DNA of 7,242 bases from Actinomycetota bacterium (GCA_013696595.1 JACCYG010000184.1:1-7242); one strand, 5' to 3'. Shown: positions 1 through 7,045, counted from the first letter of the stretch. Translations and numbers: made by a program. The notes: a model not told the origin generated them from the letters alone.

Positions 1-645
1 ATCTATCTCGGCGTGCTCCTGATCGCGTTCACGGTCCCGATCGGGGTCGGCACCGCCATCTACCTCGAGGAATATGCAGACAAGACGCGCTGGTACAACC
101 GCGCGCTCGAGCTCAACATCCAGAATCTGGCGGCCGTCCCGTCGATCGTCTACGGGATCCTCGGACTCGCCTTTCTCGTGCGCGGGCTCGGGCTCGGCCG
201 CGTGCTCCTCGCCGGGGCGCTCATTCTCACGCTCCTCGTCCTGCCGACGATCATCATCGCCGCCCGCGAGGCGATTCGCGCCGTCCCGGATTCGATTCGG
301 CAGGGCGCCTATGCGCTCGGGGCGACGCAGTGGCAGGTGATCTCGCGCCAGGTCCTGCCCGCCGCCGTCCCGGGCATCGCGACCGGCTCGATCCTGTCGC
401 TCTCGCGCGCGCTCGGGGAAACCGCCCCGCTTCTCCTGATCGGAGCGCTTCAGTACATCGCGTTCGACCCGACCATCCTGGGCGCGTTCACGGCGCTTCC
501 GGTGCAGATCTTCATCTGGACGAAGCTTCCGAACGACGAGTTCAAGACCCTCGCGGCCGCGGCGATCATCGTCCTCCTCGGGATCCTGCTCACGCTGAAC
601 GCGCTCGCGATCTTCCTCCGTAACCGCTACCAGAAGAAATGGTGA
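1..645 (+). CDS. pstA: Phosphate ABC transporter permease PstA (5' end outside window)
   Basis: Inner-membrane permease of the high-affinity PstSCAB phosphate importer; with PstC it forms the channel driven by PstB. The frame is open from the first base and gives 214 residues, against about 280-300 for the family, so roughly the first quarter lies upstream. Visible residues include the conserved stretch after the second membrane segment (YLEEYA, residues 21-26; NLAAVPSIVYGILGL, residues 42-56) and the ABC-permease EAA loop, from E90 through GAYALGAT (102-109) to the LP at 119-120, which docks on the ATPase. SRALGETAPLL (135-145) is also typical of PstA. Several hydrophobic segments remain and the protein ends in a basic tail (RNRYQKKW). 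The stop overlaps the pstB start by 7 bases, indicating co-transcription and coupled translation. PstS and PstC would be expected upstream. The family call is secure. Confidence 0.95.
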   Translation: MYLGVLLIAFTVPIGVGTAIYLEEYADKTRWYNRALELNIQNLAAVPSIVYGILGLAFLVRGLGLGRVLLAGALILTLLVLPTIIIAAREAIRAVPDSIRQGAYALGATQWQVISRQVLPAAVPGIATGSILSLSRALGETAPLLLIGALQYIAFDPTILGAFTALPVQIFIWTKLPNDEFKTLAAAAIIVLLGILLTLNALAIFLRNRYQKKW

Positions 646-1517
646 CCGTGCCGGAGGCAGAGACCGAGTTCGTCAAGATCACGGGTGTGAGAAACGACGC
701 CCTCGCGGAGCGCGAGCGGAGGCTCCCGCCGCCCGCCGAGCGCGACGTCGTCTTCGGCGTGTCCGGCCTGACCGTCCGGTACGGAGACCATCCCGCCCTC
801 GCCGGGGTCGACCTCGACATCTACAAGAACTTCGTGACGGCGTTCATCGGTCCGTCCGGCTGCGGGAAGAGCACCTTCATCCGCTGTTTCAACCGGATGA
901 ACGACCTGATCCCGAGCGCCATCGTCGAGGGCTCGGTCCAGTACCACGGCGAGGACCTGTACGGGGCGACCGTCGACCCGGTCGAGGTGCGCAAGCGAAT
1001 CGGCATGGTCTTCCAGAAGCCGAACCCGTTCCCGAAGTCGATCTACGACAACGTTGCCTTCGGGCCGCGAGTGCTCGGGATGACCGACTCGCTCGACGAG
1101 CGCGTCGAGCGCGCGCTGAATCAGGCCGCTCTTTGGGACGAGGTGTCCGGGCGCCTGAAGGAGAGCGCGCTCAGCCTTTCCGGCGGGCAGCAGCAACGCC
1201 TCTGCATCGCGCGCTGCCTCGCGGTCGAGCCGGACGTGCTCCTGATGGACGAGCCGGCCTCGGCCCTCGACCCGATCTCGACGACGCGCATCGAGGATCT
1301 CATGCACGAGCTCAAGCGCGACTACACGATCGTGATCGTCACGCACAACATGCAGCAGGCCGCCCGGGTCGCCGACATGACCGCGTTCTTCAGTGTCAAG
1401 GTCTCCGAGGACGGCCGCCGAACCGGTGTCCTCGTGGAGTACGACTCGACGCCCAAGATCTTCACCAACCCCGGCGACAAGCGCACCGAGGACTACGTGA
1501 CGGGGCGGTTCGGATGA
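639..1517 (+). CDS. pstB: Phosphate ABC transporter ATP-binding protein PstB
   Basis: Cytoplasmic ATPase that powers PstA/PstC phosphate import. All ABC motifs are present in the 292 residues: Walker A GPSGCGKST (71-79), Q-loop FQKPNPFP (125-132), signature LSGGQQQR (180-187), Walker B with LLMDEPASALDP (201-212) and the H-loop TH (235-236). The NRMNDLIP stretch (85-92) and the ending that includes IFTNPGDKRTEDYVTGRFG are diagnostic for PstB rather than a generic ABC ATPase. The protein is about 35 residues longer than usual (about 255), because a charged, proline-containing N-terminal stretch precedes the fold. I kept the ATG at 639, which overlaps the pstA stop. In-frame GTG codons at 687 and 759 are alternative starts, and no strong ribosome binding site decides between them. 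The stop shares ATGA with phoU. Confidence 0.96.
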   Translation: MVTVPEAETEFVKITGVRNDALAERERRLPPPAERDVVFGVSGLTVRYGDHPALAGVDLDIYKNFVTAFIGPSGCGKSTFIRCFNRMNDLIPSAIVEGSVQYHGEDLYGATVDPVEVRKRIGMVFQKPNPFPKSIYDNVAFGPRVLGMTDSLDERVERALNQAALWDEVSGRLKESALSLSGGQQQRLCIARCLAVEPDVLLMDEPASALDPISTTRIEDLMHELKRDYTIVIVTHNMQQAARVADMTAFFSVKVSEDGRRTGVLVEYDSTPKIFTNPGDKRTEDYVTGRFG

Positions 1518-2209
1518 GAGTCACGTTTCAACAGGAGCTCCAGAGACTCGAGAAAGCTCTGCAGGACGAGGGCGAGCTCGTGCTTCGCTCGCTTCGCGCT
1601 TCCCTCGCCGCGCTCGAGCGTCAAGACGTCGCGCTCGCCGACGAGGTGATCACGTTCGACGACGAGGTCGACGGGCGTTACTTCGCGATCGCGGAAGGCA
1701 TCCAGGCGCTCCTCGCGCGGCAGACACCGGTCGCGATCGATCTCCGCCTCGTGCTGGCGATGCTCCACGTGAACCTCCACCTCGAACGGATGGCCGACTA
1801 CTGCGTCACCGTCGCGAAGCTCACGAAGCTCGCACACGCGCTCGCGGGCGACCCGCAGCTCGTCGGCGGCCTCGAGGAGATGGGGACGCGTGCCGAGGAG
1901 ATGGTGCAGGTCGCGCTCGACTCGTTTGCGCATCGGGACCTCGGTCGCGCGGAGTCGCTGGTCGAGCTCGACGAGGTGATCGACACCGCCAACCGCCGGC
2001 TCGTGCACGAGGTGCTTGCGCTCGGCGGCGACCCGGCGCTCCGTGAGTGGGGCCTTCGCATGATCCTCGTCTCCCGGTGCCTCGAGCGGATCGGCGACCA
2101 CGCCGTCGACATCGGCGAGCAGACGGCCTTCCTCGTGACGGGCGAGTTCCGCGAGTTCACCGACGCCTCTCATCCGGACATCTCCTCACCAGGTCTGAAC
2201 GGCGGCTAA
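1514..2209 (+). CDS. phoU: Phosphate signalling protein PhoU
   Basis: Cytoplasmic regulator that links the Pst transporter to the PhoR/PhoB-type two-component system and restrains phosphate uptake when phosphate is plentiful. The 231 residues are entirely helical in character, with the two three-helix-bundle repeats of the family. Each repeat carries a metal-cluster motif of the E-x3-D type: ERMADYCVTVAK (91-102) and ERIGDHAVDIGEQ (191-203). The second is nearly the family consensus. Acidic helices around FDDEVD (48-53) and ELDEVID (151-157) supply the remaining metal-ligand positions. The ATG at 1514 overlaps the pstB stop (ATGA), so translation is probably coupled. The C-terminal tail (about residues 213-231) is polar and likely disordered. 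The TAA stop at 2207-2209 overlaps the TAG stop of the convergent exchanger gene. Length and context fit phoU fully. Confidence 0.94.
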   Translation: MRVTFQQELQRLEKALQDEGELVLRSLRASLAALERQDVALADEVITFDDEVDGRYFAIAEGIQALLARQTPVAIDLRLVLAMLHVNLHLERMADYCVTVAKLTKLAHALAGDPQLVGGLEEMGTRAEEMVQVALDSFAHRDLGRAESLVELDEVIDTANRRLVHEVLALGGDPALREWGLRMILVSRCLERIGDHAVDIGEQTAFLVTGEFREFTDASHPDISSPGLNGG

Positions 2210-3126
2210 AGCGCCACGGCGATCGCCGCCGCTACGTACCCTGCGTAGAGCAGAAGGAGCGCGAGGCCGTCCCACCGCCCGAGCTCGCGCCGCACGAGCA
2301 GGAGGAGCGCGAGCAGCAAGGTCGCCGCGACGGCGACGGGCAGGTGCAGGGCCTGTGATGGGCCGTCGAGCTGGATCGGGCGGACGAGCGCGATGACGCC
2401 GGCGTTGAACGCGGCGAAATGAACGATCGTTCCGACGACGTTCCCGATCGCGACGTCGCCTCGCCCGTGGCGCGCCGAGCCCGCGACGCGCCCGACCTCC
2501 TCCGCTTCGACGCTCGCCGCGATGACGGTGTTCCCAAGCAGGCTCTCGGCGATCCCAAAGCGACTGACCACGCGTCGGATTCCCTCTCCGAGCAGCTCTC
2601 CCCCCGCGGACAGGATCGCGAGACCCGCCACGAGACGAAGGGCGGAGAAGCGGCGGCGCTTCTCGAGCTCCTCGGCGCTCTCGAGGGATCGCCCGGACCG
2701 GGCGAGGCCGATCACGGCGACGACGAACCAGACAAGCAACACACCGCCGTCGATGCGGGAGATCTCTCCGTCGATTCCAAGGGCAAGGAGCGGGAGCGGG
2801 GATGCGGCCGTCCAGGCGATCGCCGCGAGAGGCAAGTGGGCGCCGATGGGAGCGAGGAGCGCGGCGAGACCGGTGACGCCGAGCGCGAGAAAGGTCGTGC
2901 CGCCGAGGAAGGTCCCCGCCGCGGCGTTAGGCAGTCCCTTGACGTTGGCGGCGATCCCCGCGGCCAGGTTCTCGAGCTCGAAGCCCGAGACGACGACGGC
3001 CAGAACGAACGGGGCCACCCCGAGTCGTGCCGCCGTGTCGAGCAGGCCCTTGAAGAAGACCTCCGCGCCCGCGACGACCAGGACGACCCCGCCGATGAGG
3101 AGCGCGACACCGGCGAGCGAGGACAC
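2206..3126 (-). CDS. CaCA-superfamily (Na+/Ca2+ exchanger-like) membrane antiporter, diverged
   Basis: Probable cation antiporter of the inner membrane, 306 residues with about ten hydrophobic segments arranged as two inverted halves joined by a charged loop (about 143-160, SGRSLESAEELEKRRRF). Each half has an alpha-repeat-like block. In the first, LGVAPFVLAVVVSGFELEN (35-53) leads into AAGIAANVKG, a GTFLGG helix and ALGVTGLAALLAP. In the second, GNTVIAASVEAEEVGRVAG (198-216) leads into GRGDVAIGNVVGTIVHFAAF. The canonical GTS-x-PE ion-binding motif is replaced by GFELEN and SVEAEE, so ion specificity cannot be assigned. The start is GTG at 3126, twelve bases after the PiT stop, with no convincing ribosome binding site, which suggests coupling to the upstream gene. 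Being last in a DUF47-PiT operon suggests it handles the cation that accompanies phosphate (inference). The superfamily is fairly sure; the substrate is unknown. Confidence 0.8.
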   Translation of the reverse strand: MSSLAGVALLIGGVVLVVAGAEVFFKGLLDTAARLGVAPFVLAVVVSGFELENLAAGIAANVKGLPNAAAGTFLGGTTFLALGVTGLAALLAPIGAHLPLAAIAWTAASPLPLLALGIDGEISRIDGGVLLVWFVVAVIGLARSGRSLESAEELEKRRRFSALRLVAGLAILSAGGELLGEGIRRVVSRFGIAESLLGNTVIAASVEAEEVGRVAGSARHGRGDVAIGNVVGTIVHFAAFNAGVIALVRPIQLDGPSQALHLPVAVAATLLLALLLLVRRELGRWDGLALLLLYAGYVAAAIAVAL

Positions 3127-3138
3127 GGCGGCTCGAGT

Positions 3139-4221
3139 CTAGGTCTGCGGCACGAGCCGGCGGGTCTGCCAACTCCGGGCCGCGAAGGCCGTCGCGGCGA
3201 TCAGGCTGGCGAGAACAAAGACGAGGGCGACACCGCCCGGAAGCCGCGTCAGGGCTTCCATCACGGCTCCCACGAGGCCCGCGCATGGGACCGTGATGAT
3301 CCAGGCGACGAGGATGTTGCCGGCAACTCCCCAGCGGACGGCCGACAGGCGCCGCGTGGCCCCTGCGCCGAGGACGGAGCCGCTGACGGTATGCGTGGTC
3401 GAGACGGGGAACCCGATTGTCCCCGTGAACCACAGAATCGTCGCCGTCGCGGTTTGCGCGGCGAAGCCCTGTGGCGGGTCGAGCTTCGCCACGCGCTGCC
3501 CGAGCGTCTTGATGATCCTCCACCCGCCCGCATAGGTGCCGGCCGCCATCGCGGTCGCCGCGCTGACGATGACCCAGAGCGGCGGGTCTGCGTCCGCATC
3601 AAGGTGACCCGCGGTGATGAGCGCGAGCGTGATGATCCCCATCGTCTTCTGCGCGTCGTTCGTCCCGTGCGTGAAGGCGACGAAGGCGCCCGAAACGAGT
3701 TGGAGGCGGCGAAAGACGCGATTAACAGTCCCGGGCGCACGTCTTCGGATGATCCAGAGAGTCACGAACATGATCAGCGCCGCGCCAAAAACCCCGACGA
3801 CAGGCGCGAGGAGCGACGGGATGAGAACTTTCTCGACCAGGCCTCCCCACTTGATGACGTCGAACCCGGTCGCAGCGATCGCCGCGCCGCCAACGCCACC
3901 GATGAGAGCGTGGCTCGAGCTCGAGGGGAGAGCGAGGTACCACGTGATCAGGTTCCAGGTGATCGCACCTACGAGCCCCGCGAGCACGACCTCGAGGTCG
4001 ATCCCGTCCGGGTTGACGATTCCCTTTGCCACGGTCGCGGCGACCTCGACCGAGACGAACGCGCCGGCAAAGTTCAGGATCGCTGCCGAGAGAACAGCTG
4101 GACGCGGAGAGAGCGCACGCGTCGAGACACTCGTGGCGATCGAGTTTGCCGTGTCATGGAATCCGTTCGTGAAGTCGAAGAAAAGGGCAACCGCGACGAC
4201 CGCTACGAGCGTGAGCTCCAC
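3139..4221 (-). CDS. pit: PiT-family inorganic phosphate transporter
   Basis: Low-affinity secondary phosphate transporter of the inner membrane. Family members import phosphate, often as a neutral metal-phosphate complex, with protons or sodium. The 360 residues show both inverted-repeat signatures: DFTNGFHDTANSIAT (16-30) in the first half and FTHGTNDAQKTMGI (183-196) in the second. Each is followed by its serine-rich partner loop, LPSSSSHALIGG (98-109) and FPVSTTHTVSGSVLG (271-285). About ten membrane segments are evident, with a basic central loop near 158-173 (IRRRAPGTVNRVFRRL). The length matches the short bacterial PiT type. The start is GTG at 4221, three bases after the DUF47 stop, so the two are translationally coupled. 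DUF47-PiT pairing is a common bacterial arrangement and supports the call. Whether the coupling ion is H+ or Na+ cannot be read from the sequence. Confidence 0.94.
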   Translation of the reverse strand: MELTLVAVVAVALFFDFTNGFHDTANSIATSVSTRALSPRPAVLSAAILNFAGAFVSVEVAATVAKGIVNPDGIDLEVVLAGLVGAITWNLITWYLALPSSSSHALIGGVGGAAIAATGFDVIKWGGLVEKVLIPSLLAPVVGVFGAALIMFVTLWIIRRRAPGTVNRVFRRLQLVSGAFVAFTHGTNDAQKTMGIITLALITAGHLDADADPPLWVIVSAATAMAAGTYAGGWRIIKTLGQRVAKLDPPQGFAAQTATATILWFTGTIGFPVSTTHTVSGSVLGAGATRRLSAVRWGVAGNILVAWIITVPCAGLVGAVMEALTRLPGGVALVFVLASLIAATAFAARSWQTRRLVPQT

Positions 4222-4224
4222 GCG

Positions 4225-4845
4225 TTAGACGTTCTTGACGGCGATATTCCCGACGACGTTTGCCGCGGTCTCGCACCCGTCGATCGCACCCTCGAGCGCA
4301 TCGAAGATGTCTTTCCAGCGGATCACGATCAGGGGATCGATTCGCGAGTCGCGGAAGAGGTCCGCGATCGCCTCGCGAACCACACGGTCACCCTCGTCCT
4401 CGAACTGCTTAAGCTCGATCAGCACAGGTTGGACCCCACGAAGGTTTTTGAGCTGCCCAAGCGCGCGGTTCAGACAGTCGACTGCGCCGACAAGAATGCG
4501 GCACTGCTCGAGCGCGGGGCGCGTCGGCGACTCGACTCCGTAGAGCTCGAGCAGGTCGCTCGCCTCCTCGATCAGATCGACGACGTCGTCGATCGCCCTG
4601 GCGAGCTCATAGATGTCCTCGCGGTCGAACGGCGTTATGTACTGCCTGTTGAGGAGCTGGATGATCTCGCGCGTGATCTCATCGCCTTCGTGCTCGATCT
4701 CCTTTACGTCCGCCTGCGTCACGGACGAGTTCGGATAGTCGCGGAATCGCGCCGCGGCCTTCTCCGCGGCCACTACCGCGTTCGCACCGGCTCGCCCAAA
4801 GAGCTCATAGAATTCGCTCGTTCGCGGGATGAGGGAGATCCGCAC
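4225..4845 (-). CDS. DUF47 (PhoU-like) phosphate transport regulator
   Basis: Cytoplasmic helical protein, distantly related to PhoU, that usually accompanies PiT transporters and is thought to modulate them. I start it at GTG 4845, giving 206 residues that begin MRISLIPRTSEFYELF, the usual N-terminus of the family. The frame stays open to 5007, but the extra 54 residues are unlike the family and would overlap copA. Conserved acidic motifs are visible: EIEHEGDEITREI (49-61), DREDIYELARAIDDVVD (74-90), FEDEGDRVVREAI (148-160) and IRWKDIFDALEGAIDGCETA (175-194). The repeated ExEGD/DEGD and acidic helices resemble PhoU metal-binding helices. It is the first gene of the minus-strand operon, three bases ahead of the PiT gene. 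No good Shine-Dalgarno sequence precedes the start; translation may be nearly leaderless. Confidence 0.9.
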   Translation of the reverse strand: MRISLIPRTSEFYELFGRAGANAVVAAEKAAARFRDYPNSSVTQADVKEIEHEGDEITREIIQLLNRQYITPFDREDIYELARAIDDVVDLIEEASDLLELYGVESPTRPALEQCRILVGAVDCLNRALGQLKNLRGVQPVLIELKQFEDEGDRVVREAIADLFRDSRIDPLIVIRWKDIFDALEGAIDGCETAANVVGNIAVKNV

Positions 4846-4853
4846 GGCGCGGG

Positions 4854-4859
4854 ATCGTA
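4854..4859 (-). promoter_or_regulatory. Possible -10 box of the DUF47-PiT-exchanger operon
   Basis: On the minus strand the hexamer TACGAT fits the TAnnnT pattern of a -10 box. It lies just upstream of the GTG at 4845 and would place transcription start within a few bases of the start codon. No clear -35 box stands 16-19 bases upstream; the best partial match, TGACCA at 4886-4881, has a 21-base spacer. This is a weak assignment based on one hexamer in an 85-base divergent region. Confidence 0.25.
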
Positions 4860-4898
4860 CAGACGGGGAGCGCCCGGCGCTGGTCACCCGCGAATCGA

Positions 4899-4915
4899 AT
4901 ACCCCGTGAGGGTAT
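4899..4915. promoter_or_regulatory. CsoR-type operator upstream of copA
   Basis: Imperfect palindrome ATACCCC-GTG-AGGGTAT, 7-base arms around a 3-base centre with one mismatched pair (C4905/A4909). C-run/G-run arms flanked by ATA/TAT are the known shape of CsoR-family operators, which repress copper-export genes until Cu(I) binds the repressor. The right arm covers the first three bases of the copA -10 box, so a bound repressor would block RNA polymerase. CstR and other CsoR relatives use similar sites, so the copper signal is inferred from the adjacent copA. No csoR gene is in the window. Confidence 0.8.
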
Positions 4916-4918
4916 AAT
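4913..4918 (+). promoter_or_regulatory. -10 box of copA (TATAAT)
   Basis: A perfect TATAAT consensus ends 12 bases before the copA ATG. Transcription should begin near 4924-4926, leaving about 5-7 untranslated bases. No recognisable -35 hexamer lies 16-19 bases upstream (the region reads GCGAATCG). The hexamer overlaps the right arm of the CsoR-type operator, exactly as at 7101-7106. Confidence 0.7.
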
Positions 4919-4930
4919 GGATCTTGCCCG

Positions 4931-7003
4931 ATGAGACAGCTCGAGCTCGACATACAGGACATGACGTGCGCCTCATGCGCAGCGCGCGTCGAGAAGAGCC
5001 TGAACAAGCTCGACGGCGTTCAGGCGACTGTCAACCTGGCGACCGAGAAGGCCGACGTCCAGCTCGACGACTCGCGCGCGACGGCGGGCGACTTGATTCA
5101 CGCCGTCGAGTCGGTCGGCTACCGCGCGTCCATCGACGCCGCCGTCCATGACCTGGTCAACCAAGCCGGTCGCCGACTCGCCTTCGCGACCGTACTGACT
5201 GTTCCACTCGCGGCGATCGCGATGATCGGGCCGCTCCATTTCCGCGGCTGGGAATGGGTCGCGCTCGCGCTCGCGACGCCGGTCGTCCTCTGGGCGGGCT
5301 GGCCCTTCCACCGCGCCGCCGCGAAGAACCTGCGCCATCGCGCCGCGTCGATGGACACGCTCATCTCGCTCGGGACGCTTGCGGCATATACCTGGTCCGT
5401 GGTCGCGCTCGTCGCGCTCGAGGACGCCGACGTCTACTTCGAGGTCGCTGCGGTTATCACGACGCTCATCCTGCTCGGTCGCTACCTGGAGGCCGGAGCG
5501 CGACGTCGCTCGGGCGAGGCGATCCGTGCGCTTGCCGAGCTCGGAGCGAAGGAGGCGCGGGTGCTCCGCGACGGCACCGAGGTCGCCGTACCGGTGGCCG
5601 AGCTTCGCGTCGGCGACGTCTTCGTCGTCCGGCCGGGTGAGAAGATCGCGACCGACGGGGTCGTGGTGGAGGGCGAGTCCGCCGTCGACCAGTCGATGCT
5701 GACGGGCGAAGCTGTTCCGGTCGACACGGCGCCCGGCGACGAGGTCGCCGGCGCGACCGTGAACGCCTCGGGCCGGCTCATCGTGCGCGCCACGAAGGTC
5801 GGCGCCGACACCGCGCTCGCGCAGATCACCCGGCTCGTCGCCGAGGCGCAATCCGGCAAGGCTCCCGTGCAGCGCCTGGCCGACCGGGTGTCGGCGGTCT
5901 TCGTCCCCATCGTGATCGCGATCTCGCTGGCGACCCTGGCCGGCTGGCTCCTCCTCTCCGGCGACGGTTCCGAGGCGTTCACAGCGGCCGTCGCCGTCCT
6001 CATCATCGCCTGCCCCTGCGCACTAGGCCTTGCGACGCCGACCGCGCTCATGGTCGGGACCGGCCGCGGCGCGCAGCTCGGCATCCTCATCAAGGGCCCC
6101 GAGATCCTCGAGCAGACGCGTCGCGTGACCACGATCGTCCTCGACAAGACGGGGACGGTGACGGAGGGGAAGCTTCGCCTGGTCGACGTCGTGACCACGA
6201 ACGGGGCGAGGCGGGAGGATGTTCTTCGCCTCGCGGGCGCGGTCGAGGACGCGAGCGAGCATCCGGTCGCGCGCGCGATCGCCGGGGCGGCGCGGGAGGA
6301 GATCGGCGAGCTTCCACGGGTCGAGGGTTTTACTAGCCGGGCCGGAGTGGGCGTGGCCGGCCATGTCGACGGTCATAACGTCGAGATCGGCCGCGCTCCC
6401 GGCGGCGTGGCCGTCCACTGGGACGGAGAGCTCCGCGCCACGGTGCACGTCGCGGACGTCGTGAAGCCGACGAGCCGTGAGGCGGTCGCCGAGCTCCAGG
6501 CCCTCGGCCTCGTGCCGGTCCTCCTGACGGGCGACGGCGAGATGACGGCGAAGCGCGTGGCCGGCCAGGTCGGGATCGAGCGCGTCCTCGCGGAGGTGCT
6601 TCCGGGCCAGAAGGCCGCGGAGGTCAGCCGCCTCCAGGAAGCCGGCGAGGTCGTCGCCATGGTCGGGGACGGCGTGAACGACGCGCCTGCTCTCGCTCAG
6701 GCGGATCTCGGCATCGCAATCGGCACAGGAACGGACGTGGCGATCGAGGCAAGCGACATCACGCTCGTGTCCGGCGACCTCCGCGCCGCGGCCGACGCAA
6801 TTCGCCTTTCGCGCCGCGTTCTCGCCACGATCAAGGGCAATCTCTTCTGGGCCTTCGCGTACAACGTTGCGGCGCTACCGCTCGCCGCGTCCGGCCACCT
6901 GAACCCGCTGATCGCCGGCGGCGCGATGGCGTTCTCGAGCGTCTTCGTCGTCTCGAACTCGCTGCGGCTGCGGCGCTTCCGCGCTCTGCGCGACTCCGTC
7001 TGA
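4931..7003 (+). CDS. copA: Cu(I)-exporting P1B-1-type ATPase CopA
   Basis: Inner-membrane ATPase that pumps Cu(I) out of the cytoplasm. The 690 residues contain, in order, one N-terminal heavy-metal-associated domain (about 1-70) with MTCASC (11-16); the actuator domain with TGE (258-260); the membrane metal site CPC (361-363); the phosphorylation motif DKTGT (405-409); SEHP (442-445), the HP motif of the nucleotide-binding domain; GDGVNDAP (579-586); and in the last two membrane helices YN (644-645) and MAFSS (666-670). CPC with YN and MxxSS is the P1B-1 signature for Cu(I)/Ag(I) rather than Zn/Cd. The nucleotide-binding domain is about 20 residues shorter than usual between VEIGR (484-488) and the DVVKP that opens the P domain. 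No Shine-Dalgarno precedes the ATG at 4931; the close TATAAT explains this. Regulation is probably by a CsoR-type repressor. Confidence 0.95.
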   Translation: MRQLELDIQDMTCASCAARVEKSLNKLDGVQATVNLATEKADVQLDDSRATAGDLIHAVESVGYRASIDAAVHDLVNQAGRRLAFATVLTVPLAAIAMIGPLHFRGWEWVALALATPVVLWAGWPFHRAAAKNLRHRAASMDTLISLGTLAAYTWSVVALVALEDADVYFEVAAVITTLILLGRYLEAGARRRSGEAIRALAELGAKEARVLRDGTEVAVPVAELRVGDVFVVRPGEKIATDGVVVEGESAVDQSMLTGEAVPVDTAPGDEVAGATVNASGRLIVRATKVGADTALAQITRLVAEAQSGKAPVQRLADRVSAVFVPIVIAISLATLAGWLLLSGDGSEAFTAAVAVLIIACPCALGLATPTALMVGTGRGAQLGILIKGPEILEQTRRVTTIVLDKTGTVTEGKLRLVDVVTTNGARREDVLRLAGAVEDASEHPVARAIAGAAREEIGELPRVEGFTSRAGVGVAGHVDGHNVEIGRAPGGVAVHWDGELRATVHVADVVKPTSREAVAELQALGLVPVLLTGDGEMTAKRVAGQVGIERVLAEVLPGQKAAEVSRLQEAGEVVAMVGDGVNDAPALAQADLGIAIGTGTDVAIEASDITLVSGDLRAAADAIRLSRRVLATIKGNLFWAFAYNVAALPLAASGHLNPLIAGGAMAFSSVFVVSNSLRLRRFRALRDSV

Positions 7004-7028
7004 CCGCAAAGCCCTGCGTTTGGACTTG

Positions 7029-7045
7029 ATACCCCGCGGGGGTAC
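7029..7045. promoter_or_regulatory. CsoR-type operator, distal copy upstream of the right-edge gene
   Basis: Palindrome ATACCCC-GCG-GGGGTAC, the same 7-3-7 design as the copA site with only the outermost pair mismatched. It is followed immediately by TTGACA (7046-7051), a perfect -35 consensus. Its centre lies 58 bases from that of the next operator. It sits 25 bases after the copA stop, so it may serve the downstream gene or help control read-through from copA. Confidence 0.7.

Noticed and set aside
1133..1513. In-frame extension of phoU upstream into pstB
   Set aside because: The added residues are arginine- and alanine-rich and unlike PhoU. The ATG at 1514 gives the normal family N-terminus and an ATGA overlap.
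4881..4897. Possible Pho-box half site (GGTCACC) in the divergent region
   Set aside because: Only one half-repeat is visible; PhoB/PhoP boxes need direct repeats, and a 7-base match is easily chance.
2419..4917. An 832-codon open frame on the plus strand, antisense to the exchanger, PiT and DUF47 genes
   Set aside because: Its product is a low-complexity run of R, D, E and G with no recognisable domain. Long antisense frames are expected opposite GC-rich genes, and the three minus-strand genes have clear family motifs.
4846..4930. MerR/CueR-type promoter control of copA
   Set aside because: CueR sites sit between -35 and -10 boxes with a 19-20 base spacer; here the palindrome overlaps the -10 box and has the C-run/G-run form of CsoR sites.
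4846..5007. 54-residue N-terminal extension of the DUF47 protein
   Set aside because: It would overlap the copA start and its promoter, and does not resemble the family, which normally begins with the sequence found at GTG 4845.
7004..7021. Possible terminator hairpin after copA (CGCA/TGCG)
   Set aside because: The stem is only four base pairs and no U-tract follows; it is too weak to call.
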